From contig NC_041716.1 in NCBI RefSeq assembly GCF_900700375.1, forward strand, positions 17,916,520 to 17,980,519: 64,000 nucleotides of DNA, in the 5' to 3' direction. Under the pieces are notes generated by a model. That model worked only from the letters and a program-made list of their open reading frames with translations, was not told where the DNA came from and did no database searches. Every line of letters starts with the position of its first letter. The first letter of the stretch is position 1. A program made the position numbers and the translations under genes. The stretch is from Denticeps clupeoides (lineage: Eukaryota > Chordata > Actinopteri > Clupeiformes > Denticipitidae). Shown here one piece after another: positions 54,201-64,000 of the stretch.

Positions 54201-57200
54201 TTCTATGAAATAAAATGAATTGTACAAAACAAGCGAAACAAACTCACAGAATTTCCAGACTGGTCGTCCCTTTGAGATCAGGAAATTCTTGTATTTCCAT
54301 GGCACCATTCAGGGAGCTGCAGAATGCATTTTGAAGTCATTAATGCGGTTCGTTACACCAGCGTCCGAATAGAGACTCCCACACACTCAGCCTCAGACCT
54401 GGGCATAGTGAAGGAGCTGTATGGTGGTGCAGTAGAACAAACACCACAGTGGCACTTAGTCTGACCAACGGCAACAGGACGTCCAGGGAAACTACCGGTC
54501 TTTCCCGTTCGCATCACGTCATTAATACGAATTACAGGGGGAAAAAAGCTTCATTGCTCAAGCAGGGTGTTGGAGGTAACCTTTCACAGGATATTTTGCC
54601 GCTATGCAGCAGGCTTTAACCTGTTTACATAATGTCATGCTCCAAACTAACATTATAACATTTTTATTTATTGTCCTCTTTTCATGACAGAAAGATTTAA
54701 TGTCAATAACAAGCTTAATTCTAAGATCACAGCTCTTAATAATAGTGATTTAGCAATTGACCAACCTTCCTGTTTGTACTAGTAGTAATGGGGAGAAGAA
54801 CACTGAGAGCATGAATAATTGTACTGTGCCTTCATCATGAGGAATACACTGAATACTCACAGGGTGTGCAGCTTTGGTAAAAACTGGAAAGCAGATCGAC
54901 CAACGGAGTGGATTGGATTCTCATAGAAATTACTGAAAAGGATTGCAGAGAGGAAATTTGTGGAATTGATGGTTTCATATAAAACTGAAATGAGTTCTGA
55001 CACATTCCAGTCCACATTTGGAAAAACTGAGTGTTCAATCATTCAATACGTAAAATACATAAATTGTCTGGAACACTGTGAATTTCCTCCCCCATTTAAA
55101 AGGATTAGAGAACATTCCCACTGGGAGGGTGGGGATTTGGCCCTGCATGGGGGTCTGGGAATCCCAGTAAAACAAACTCACATGGTCTGCAGCAGTGGAT
55201 TCCCCAAAAACGCCTTCTCCGGAATGGCCTTGATGTTGTTGTTATGGAATCCGCTGTAAGAAACCATCCGCATACTGTTACGTTACGGCATCTGCGTCAT
55301 CGCCGTTCTTACGCCGCTGGGCCCTGGGCACTGCAGACATTTATTAGTCTGCATGTCAGACAAGGATGTCTGGTGCTAACGCTTTTTATTATAGTGTCCT
55401 TGTGACATGGATCTGTTCCTTCAAAGATCACGTGCCGTACAAGTGAAGAAATAGCAACACCAAGGACACAGATCGCATGATGCTTCTCTTCACTCTGCGC
55501 TCAATCATAATGCATTACTCCTTGTTTTAAATTGACTGGCCCTACCCTACACTGTGGATTTACCTTCTCAGATGTGGCCCTAAATTCACTTTTAAATCAA
55601 ATCCGAAGCAGTGAACATAAAAATTCTTTGCTAGTTTGCAGTGTATGTGTCAGGATTGCCTGCAGCTGGGCTCCACACCGGAATCCAATCCTGACGCCCC
55701 ATAAATGCCGGAAGTTTCCGCCCGTTCGGGGTCGCTGGCATTTTCGTGAACTCTATGCATGAACTTGACCTTGTTTAGTTTTATGTGTTTTTGAGTTCTG
55801 GCAATCGCCACACGCCTACGGGTTTGTTTCAGTTCTTGATTTATGTTAAACTGTTTTTGGCCATCGCGCCATTGTTTCTTTGTATTTCTTTGAGTTTGTT
55901 TATTTGTTGTATAATAAAACCCCCTTCCCAGTATGTCAGACCTCTGCGCTTCCTTCCCCCGTAAGTCCGTAGACGTGACAGTATGCTTCATTGTGATACG
56001 TTTGGTGTGTTATATAATATCATATAAATACTGATATTTCCAAAAGGACCATTGTTAAAAGTATCAAAGTACTGTAAGAACATCACGCATCATGCACACA
56101 TTACATGATTATTATGACACATCTAATATTGTAGTACTATTGCTAATATATTTTTGATGTATTTAAATCGGTGTAGTGGTCTTTGATTATTAAGTATCCT
56201 TTGAGAACACATTAGTAACACAAATATATTCCTTTTGTACTTAATTATTTGAAGATCTACTTAAATATAATATTTCACAAGGGATGAGAAAGCACTTGTA
56301 GAAAACATGTTGATCCTGGTTTCCAGGACTTGCTGGAGGAAAGGTTAGTAAACTGAGGCGGGGGCACCTGTTGCCTTGTGCACAACTGAAAAACACTTTG
56401 GGACACATGAGCCATAAAGACTTAGCTGCTCATTTGGGAGCATCTGTTCAGGGTTACTGGAGCATGTGTGCATATGCTGTCATATACGCGTTAAAGCGGG
56501 ATTAGTCTGGGGGGTCGGGGGACTGGATCCATAACAGCTACACCAGGCGGTGGACATGAAGGGTGGAGATGGGACGTGTGGATCGTATGAGATGCGACTG
56601 TAGGTGGGAAGGGGGGATTGTGTTGTGGTTGGGAAAACACTCACAGTTCTTGGAGTTTTGTGAGGGTCCGAATTGCCACTGGGAACTCCTGCAGCTCATT
56701 GTAATTCAGCTCTCTGATAGGGACAGATAAAGTGAGGCATAAATATGAGCTATGCATGTCCAGGGGAAAAAAAACATTCCAACAGCATATAACCAGGAGA
56801 CAAGTTGTTCTCCCACTAGAGCTTATAATCTTTAGTTTTTGTTAAACCCCTACATGTATCTGTACTATGTCTCTGACATTACACCAAACCGCTGTGCTAA
56901 TCAGCTCCAGGAAAACAAGTTTGGTCTCAATGTGCTGTGGGTTGTCCTCCAAGACCCCGGCAGCTGCTGCAGGGAAATCCAACACATCGTGACCCACCTC
57001 TCCTTGCTACAGGAAGACCGAGGATGACGAAAAAAAAAACCAACTGGATGTGCAAGAGCTGTAAAATTCTTGACCCCACATCTCATCCTACAATTGAACA
57101 AGTTCTCATTTTGCCCTATAAATGAGGGGTGATTTAAAGAGATGATGGAAAAATGAAAGGCAGTAAATCCCTTCGTCTTATGTTGGTACAACATTCTGCT

Positions 57201-60200
57201 CAGTGGAGATGAATATACATCATTATCCCCGTAATTATAACTTTTATAATGCATTTTGTATTATTCGTAAGCTTTCAAGACAGACTAATGTGTGTGTGTG
57301 TGTGTGTGTGTGTGAGAGAATTAAATTATATACATTGAATACATGATTCATTGCTCAGGGCCACAACTTTTGAAACGGGTGAGTGAACGGGTGAGAATGG
57401 TTGTCTGCCAGGTCAGGAGAAACAGCCACTTATGATAGCGACAGCTCTGCTCTGCAACATCACTATAACCATCACGCTGGCCCTGGCCCTGTTAGTCCAC
57501 TCCTTTCACCATGACCTCCCCAGGTCAGAGAGTCTTGACTATTTTAATGCTAATTACATTCTAAATGTCATGTAAAAAAATGCAATGTAAAAAATGGTGT
57601 TCCATGAATCCAGAGCCACTCTACAAACAGAACCAGACCCTCGCTATTACTCAGTCCGAAAAAACAGCAGAAAAAATATGGGTGGGCTGCTGAGTAAAGT
57701 TCGCATCTGTGGTTAAGGCCCTCGGTTGTTTAGAACATCAGTCTGTCCTTGAGATAGCTAATTCTTCTGGTGGCGACTGACTTGCTGTAGGCTCCGGCCC
57801 TTGTTTTTTTTAAAGTGGAGCCAGGATCCTTCCCCAGAACACACAAGGCTGAGCTACGAGCCAGCATGGCCTGCAAATCCAGGCAGCACAGATGGCACTG
57901 GCCTGGCCAACGTCTCGTGTTACATGCAACCGATTGCCATCGTGAGGATTAGCATGACATTCTGCCATTATAACGACCACAGTGAAAAATGATGTTTGAC
58001 ATGGTTTCATATACGTGTTTGCAAAGAATAGTGTACCTCAAAACAAGATCATGGCATAGAATGAATGCTGTTTTAACAAGGATTTAATAATCATCTAGAT
58101 TAGAACAGAAAACAAGGCCCGAATTTGGATTCGAGGTCCAGAGTTGAAGAACTTTTATTTAAAAGCAAATTCTGAACATTACAAAAGCACCAGCTAACAA
58201 ATATAAGAATACGTAAAAATATTGTCATGGCCAACGCGCCTCCAGCCCGCTAGAGGGCACCTCACCAGCCTGGGAGACGACGACCCGGAAGAGGAAATGG
58301 AAGCGGGCGGTGGCAAGTATAAAAGTGAGGTAACCCCAAGGAGACACGCCCGCTCTTTGTATGAGTTTACTCGCCAGAGACGCTAGCTCTCTCACCCACG
58401 ACCTAAGATAATTGTGATCCCTGAAATACGACCTTCGCCTGCCCACGACTTTGAGAATTGCCTGATCCCCTGGACACCACGAAAAGAACCCCGACCGGAA
58501 CTTCCTGGCTACAACCTCTGCCTGCCCCTGACCTTGAACCTTCCTGACCCATCGGTTAAGACGGGATTCCATGCTCCCCTACCTTCCTGCCACCCAAGAC
58601 CTACTCCCGTCCAGTCCAAGATCCCGGACCATCCTGAAACCCGCCGTCTTCCGGTTCTCCTCTGCCCCGGTCCTTCCCAAAGATCCCGAACTGACTCCCC
58701 GCTGCGTGGCAGCGAGTCCATTGCTTCCTCATTCCTCGCCGGCCAGGCGTCCCCGGTCCTCCTGCCCCTCTCGCCAAATGTCCTTTCCCGGTACAACGGC
58801 TTATCCCCACGTCCAAAGTATGTCTGCAAGTACGTCATCGAATTCCCCCTGTGACAAATATGTATTTGTCTTTGCACACTGAATGTGAACACCGGTGGGT
58901 GTTCGTGTATCTGATTCCGTAATTGGATTCACCGCACTTGCAACAACCGTCCATCCGTGCCGGCTCCACCCGGTACATTTTACAGGATGACTGGGCCAAG
59001 CATGAACCCAGTGACGCGGTTTGTCGGCAGTCAGTGCTCATTGACCACCTGTTGCAAGAGGTCCAGCATCTGTGGCAGGTGGTGCATGACCTTGCTGCCG
59101 AGCACCGTGCTAACAGAGCATTAGCCGTGCACTTGCAGCCTCCTTCTCTTTCACCGGGGGTTTCACAGGGGGTTCCTTTTTGAGCTCCAGCCATCTAGAT
59201 ACCAACCGCATTGCGCTTCTTCAGTCCCTCCTGCCAGTTTGGCAATCGTATCTGGACGACATCCTGATTTATTCATTTTCCAAGTAGTCCCATGTCCAGC
59301 ACATGAGAGAGGACCTCAACAGTCTGCTTGCCTACCAGCTGATCTGATTGCTTGCCTACCAGCTGAAAGTGCGCCTTCATCTCGCCCCAATGTGTGCCCA
59401 TGGACCCCAAGAAGCTGGAGGTGGTCGCATTGTGACCAACGTCCACAACATTAAAGCAGCTCCAACGGTTTCATAGTTTTATCAGCGATTCATCTGGGGC
59501 TACAGTTCAGTCTTGCTCCCCTCACTGCCCTCACAATGCCATCAGTCCATTCATGTCACCTCACCCCGAAAGCCATAACCACCTTCACTGCCACCTGCTG
59601 TGCCTTCACACCATCCTTCATCACCCTGATCCAACATGGCCCTTCATTGTGCAAGTGGATGCATGGTATGTGACCTGTCCCAATGTGGTCCAGGCATGAA
59701 GCTTCACCTGAGTTGCTTCTTTTCTGAAAGATCATGATGAGATGGGGACCATGAGCTGCTAGTCATCATGTGAGTGCTGGAGGTGCGGTGGCAATGGTTG
59801 CTGGGCTGCAATCCCCCTTTCCTGGTCTGGACCAACCATCAGAACGTCATCACCATCAGGCAGGCCAAACAGCTCAACTCCAGACTAGCCTGAAGGGTTC
59901 TTTGAGCAATATTAATTCACATTATCCTATAAATCCTCCAATAGGAGCACAATTCAGCCCTTTATGGCCACCCTGAAATCAACAGGACGCTCACCTATGT
60001 GCCATGACCATTCTGGTGGCTCACCATCGCCTGGGATGTCCAGGAATTATTTGAGGCATGTGCAATGTCTGCCTGAGCGAAGACCACCACTCTTCTCTGA
60101 AGGAAAAGAACATTGTGGATGGTTTCTTAAAACCTCCCCACTTCATTGCCCCTTTCTGTGCTCCCTTCTGCTGCCTCCACCACTCAACTCACAACCATTT

Positions 60201-62157
60201 TCTGGTGGAACCTCTACCAGCTCATATACCTCCTGCAGCCTGTCATCTGCTTACCATTTACAGACCAACGGCCAGGCAGAACGTGCAATCCAGCAGCTGG
60301 GGAGGCAGGAATCAGATCAACTGTCCCTGTGACCTCATCGGGACAAGCTATGCACGTCTCTGTCTTCACGGGACTCAGCCCCTTTGAAACCTGCAGATCT
60401 TCTACTTTTATATGGGAAGGCTACAGTGAAGAAGACAGGTCTTGAGTCCCCAGTTGGTTTATCCTAAATTCTCATCAATAAGTTGGTTTATCCTAAATTC
60501 TCATTATCTTCAGCGGCTGGCCTCTACCCCATGGCTGTTGGGAGCTGGCCCTGGATTGGACCTGGACCAACTGACCCACAATGTCACAAAGCCACAGACA
60601 CGGCGAAACGCACGAACGAAGGGGAGCCGCTGTTTACGCTCAGCCGTTTGTGGTCCTGGGTTAGTATTGAACCTTCTCATTCCCGTCTGCCCCTGTCCTA
60701 AAGCTATATGTTTGTTTGTGCAGTTAAAAACCAATAAAGTAATGTGGCACTTGTCCACGCCAGAGTCCCCGCCCTTTTCTGTGTGGTGACACTCTCGTTC
60801 ATCTGTGTTGGCTCTGCATGCCGCATTTGACAAAGAAAGTCTTCCTAGACTAAATAGACAACTACAAGCACTTATTCCAAAAATAATTATATATTAACTT
60901 AAATACAGATGCAATTTTAAGAAAATTGTGGGCAGTAAAAATTGCCAGCCTTTCACCAGAAATCTGATACTTTAAAAGCACCATTAAAATCTCCTAAAAT
61001 TTTATCAATAAACACATTATTTTATTGATATGAGATGCAGCCCCAGCTACCTTGATTTCCCAGCATTTTATTCACAATCTAATTAGAAAAAATTACATAC
61101 AATGTACAAAAGTACATACAATGATTATCAGTGAGCACCCATGGGATTTCCCCAACCTGCTCTCCTTGTGAGTATAGATACATGAATTAAACACGAACAA
61201 CCACAAGTGGGAAACATTTTGGCGGATCGTGTATATGACAATATTCACAGTCCAGTTCTTTGATTTCAGTTTTACCTATTTTAAGCAAAATCATGTCTCA
61301 CAAACTCGTACACTGACTGTACATTCTCCTGACTGTAATAGCCCATTTACTTTTTTAACCCCGATTAATAGATGCTCATTATTTTGTAATATTTAGGGAA
61401 TGTTTCGACCTCATTGTTGGATCCCTTTTGCAGGTATTTTTGGTAAAACGAACACAGGAATCTTTCAGGCTAAGTTCTGTAATGTATAGTACTGCAGTCT
61501 ATCATTAAGATGTTATTAAATCCTTTTCATAAAAGCGTGTTTTTAACCCTAACAAGACTTATTGCCACTTACAGGGTGATTGAAAGGAAAATACTTACAG
61601 CGTCTCAAGGCTGTGCAGCCCCTCAAAGCAGTTCTGCCCCAGCGTCTTGATCATGTTGTTATGAAGATGCCTGGAAGTAATGCCAAGTTCATTATCACTC
61701 GGGTAAACATTTATGCAAGGCCTTTCATTTTTTTTTTTCGTCTTAAACAAATCAAGTAATTGAGCTTGTAAAAAGCTATGGCGGTTCAAGACGAAAAGAT
61801 CAAAGTTGCTGTTTCTCTCTTTGAATCAAATTTGAAATATTTTGGAAGATCTTTGAAGTCATGCATTCTTGAGTCAGATTTAGATCTGATCTGGTATTGG
61901 AGTAAGACGGCACTTGAAAAAAAATGGATGGTACAACTTACAGCACCACTAGGTTGGAGAGGTTGTGGAAGGTATAGTCGGGGATGTGGGTGATGCGGTT
62001 GAGGGCCAGGGTCATGGCCTGCAGGGAGACGAGGCTGTTGAGTGCCGCCACTGGGATTTCGGTCAGCGCATTGTCGTCCAGCCAGAGATGGCGGAGGGAG
62101 CGAAGGCCCGAAAATGCCTGTGCCGGGACCTCTGTGATCAGGTTGGCGTCCAGGCGT
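48267..62157 (-). CDS. lgr6: R-spondin receptor LGR6, 3' fourteen exons (5' end outside window)
   Basis: Exons in transcript order on the minus strand are 62157-61942, 61670-61599, 56713-56645, 55253-55182, 54932-54861, 54316-54248, 53854-53783, 52169-52104, 51840-51769, 51432-51361, 51033-50908, 50405-50254, 49640-49560 and 49486-48267. They code 809 residues. LRR exons of 66-72 nt (the first is 216 nt, three repeats) are in phase 2, as in LGR genes. They match human LGR6 closely: [32 protein letters not shown]-like, [13 protein letters not shown] and [11 protein letters not shown]. The hinge exons end at [15 protein letters not shown]. The last exon codes all seven membrane helices ([27 protein letters not shown]) and a cytoplasmic tail with [17 protein letters not shown]4-6 bind R-spondins and raise Wnt signalling at the plasma membrane of stem cells. 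Signal peptide, LRRNT and the first LRRs are missing and must lie beyond 64000. UBE2T next door supports LGR6 over LGR4/5. Confidence 0.94.
49686..49720 (-). repeat. SINE family B head fragment
   Basis: GAACCTGGGTCTTCTGGTTC followed by CCACTAGGCTT in an lgr6 intron. Confidence 0.55.
50055..50170. repeat. Dispersed fish repeat, fragment 1
   Basis: Reads TTTCCACAACCGCTTAGTCC and GGCGCCAGTCCACCACAGGG, blocks of a common interspersed fish repeat. 53966-54180 is another fragment of it. Confidence 0.5.
52333..52590 (-). repeat. SINE family A, best full-length copy
   Basis: The GTGAAAGTGAAGTGATTGTC tail is at the left and the tRNA-like head at the right. Box B (GGATTCGAACC) is at 52526-52536 and box A (TAACCGCTAGGCCA) at 52567-52580. 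CCAGATAT occurs at both edges and may be the target duplication. It sits in an lgr6 intron. Confidence 0.9.
53966..54180. repeat. Dispersed fish repeat, fragment 2
   Basis: Reads CTCACTTTCCATAACCAG, GGTGGGAGGAAGCTGGA and CCAACACGGGGAGAGCATGT, the downstream part of the repeat seen at 50055-50170. Confidence 0.55.
55648..55980 (+). mobile_element. Solo LTR of a retrotransposon
   Basis: A 333-bp unit runs from TGTCAGGATTGCC to CGTAGACGTGACA. It has TG/CA ends, an AATAAAA signal near 55914 and a perfect 5-bp duplication GTATG on each side (55643-55647 and 55981-55985). No internal region remains. It is a fossil left by LTR-LTR recombination, and the intact ends suggest moderate age. Confidence 0.85.
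57289..57314. repeat. GT microsatellite
   Basis: (TG)n tract of about 26 bp in lgr6 intron. Confidence 0.9.
58219..60793 (+). mobile_element. Broken Ty3/gypsy-like retrotransposon
   Basis: Fossil in an lgr6 intron, in sense to the plus strand. Parts in order are: an LTR/leader-like start with TATAAAAG near 58317, a proline-rich gag-like region, a reverse transcriptase trace around 59240-59280 (YLDDILIYS), an integrase trace near 60255-60300 (TNGQAER), and a 3' part with AATAAAG near 60733 ending GTGACA. Large parts of pol are missing and the remainder has many breaks. No matching target duplication was found, so it is old. Confidence 0.7.
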
Positions 62158-64000
62158 CTGGATTGGAATGGGGCAGAGGAAGAGCCAGTTTCATGCGATG
62201 TTATTGCTTTTTTTTGCTGGTCTTGCTCTACTGGAAGTATTTGGCCACCATCAGGGCCGTTTGTGAAGCTCTTCCCTCGTGGCTCCCACAGTTTATTTGA
62301 AATGAGATGTGAACATGATGCTTTAGCAACCCACAGGATTGCCTTGATCCTTTAGTCTTTATTTAAATAGCACAAGCCAGAAAAGAAAATTTATAAATAG
62401 GGCAACCGTGAAAGAACAATTGGGGCAGAGAGCCTGGTGTTTCACTGCTCCTCTTGTTGTGGTGGGCTGATTTCACACTTTGGTGATACTATAATTACAT
62501 CATTTAAACACCATTCTATTCTACTCTGTCCCATTCTTTCTTGCTTTCTTTGTTTCTTTGTGTGTCTCCGCACTGCCAGGGGCTGGTTGGGTGATCTTCA
62601 GGATGATTTATATGTTTTCTTATTAAGCTATCTTTAGCAGCACCAGCTCAGACTCGTATAGCGGCATGTTCTTTATAAAAAAATAAAAAAAAAGTTCAGA
62701 GAGAGCATAATTGCAATACTATGGGTGTCTTTCTCCTCCCTTAACCTGACCTGCCTGAGAAAAGCGAAGTTTGGCAAGAGGAGCGGGGTATATAAATTAC
62801 AGGTGATTCTCACAGGATGTTTTCACGAACGTTTCATCAATTCAGACACGTGGAGCCGCCAGGACGACAACTGCGCATTGATCCAAACCACATGAAGGCA
62901 CATTTAAAGTAAAAAAGCTCCCCTCTGTAATTTCTGCTGCTGCAAATTTGTATAATGTGGACCCACTAATTTCATGTTTTATGGGTTTTGCTGCACTTTA
63001 TTGCATGACTGTGTGATTTGGTTAAATGTGTGAAAAGGCCACCTAGCAATTGCTGAATAATAATGGTCTAACAGCTCATTGAAACCAAAGGATGCATACT
63101 TTCTTTTTCTTTTCGCATCACACTGAAGGAACAGGCAGTCTCTGACCTGCAGATGGTCCTCACATATCTTGGGACGCAGAGAAGACCCTTTTGTCTTCTT
63201 TGCACTGATGGTAAAGGAACTCAAGAGTCTACACAAGCAAGATAAATATCCACTCCACACCAATAAGTGGAAACTTTGATGTAATGAATATGACCACAAT
63301 CCACAAATTCTATCCACATGCCTGGACACCATCAAGCCAAGGATGATATATGATGGAGTCTGGACTTGTAGGACTCTGCTGATCCAATACTGAATTCAAA
63401 TAATCACATTCAAATAATCTGGCATCAACTAAATCTATAGCTCTGATATACACTCCAAAAGCAATAAACATAAGTTCTCTAATCACGTTCATCACGTTTC
63501 AATTCAAAGATCACATTGATACATATCCCCATATTTATTAGACTGTTTATTTACAAATTTTGACACCATTGTCCAACTATATTGCCATACACATTTATTA
63601 TATGCAAAGATCTACACATAAGTTGAGGAGCAACATGGCCTACACATTAAATAGAATGGTTCATGTCACCCGGTTGTTGAAACCCTATTTATTTTGAACC
63701 AGTCCTTAATTTCAGAAACCAAATTGAGCCTGAGACGAAAATTCTTTTTTCTGTAGGGATTTAGTGGTAAATGTACACCTCCACCTACTGGCCTGGCATG
63801 CATACTACAGTGTAAAAAATTGTGTGGACTATTCCAATCCCTTAAAAATTCTAAAGAAAACCACAGTGTTCCAAAGCCTATAAAGATGTGTGGTCATGGC
63901 CAATTGTGAGTGTGTGTTCAGCTCAGTCAGGGCACTCCCACCTCCTTCCTTCTCACAACTTCACGTTTGCTCCTCTTTGTCTACATTTGGCGCCAAGGGA
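62158..64000 (-). other. lgr6 upstream intron
   Basis: I find no further LRR exon with splice sites here. The sequence is probably intron leading to lgr6 5' exons beyond the window. Confidence 0.55.

Noticed and set aside
58225-58892. Proline- and arginine-rich ORFs on both strands
   Set aside because: They lie in the gag-like part of the broken Ty3/gypsy element and are not host genes.

Overview
This window looks like a teleost fish chromosome segment. The evidence is GT-AG spliced vertebrate genes, two abundant tRNA-headed SINE families typical of fish, Tc1/mariner and hAT DNA transposons, Ty3/gypsy fossils and many GT microsatellites. A clupeiform or other otocephalan is only a guess from the look of the SINEs. 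I assembled seven protein-coding genes exon by exon. Splice phases and reading frames agree throughout.

Layout. 1-10.19 kb is gene-free and full of SINE copies. 10.30-12.0 kb holds intronless kcna10 (Shaker-type K+ channel Kv1.8) on the plus strand. 13.3-25.2 kb is intergenic, with SINEs, a Tc1 remnant, a LINE fragment and a DNA element with TTAAAGGTCCCC ends. 26.96-30.39 kb is bcl2l14 (plus, five coding exons). 31.82-34.19 kb is a patatin-like lipase, probably pnpla1 (minus, eight exons). 34.2-38.8 kb carries two Tc1 relics and a SINE. 38.81-43.28 kb is the ETS factor etv7 (minus, nine exons). 44.48-45.24 kb is an unnamed SAM methyltransferase (plus, two exons), head to head with etv7. 46.07-47.24 kb is ube2t (plus, six exons). 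48.27-62.16 kb is lgr6 (minus, fourteen exons seen). Its 5' exons lie beyond the right edge. A solo LTR and a broken Ty3/gypsy element sit in lgr6 introns.

The genes do not form a pathway. Their order is the informative part. LGR6-UBE2T are neighbours in human 1q32, PNPLA1-ETV7 in 6p21 and ETV6-BCL2L14 in 12p13. The fish segment joins pieces of these paralogous regions. bcl2l14 sits near etv7 here, whereas in mammals it sits beside the etv7 paralog ETV6.

The most unusual non-gene structures are: a palindrome with arms of about 230 bp inside bcl2l14 intron 1; a 71-bp block repeated three times inside one SINE; SINE copies in inverted or two-headed arrangements; a run of 28 G; and a solo LTR with perfect target duplications. 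I found no CRISPR array, operon or bacterial-type system.
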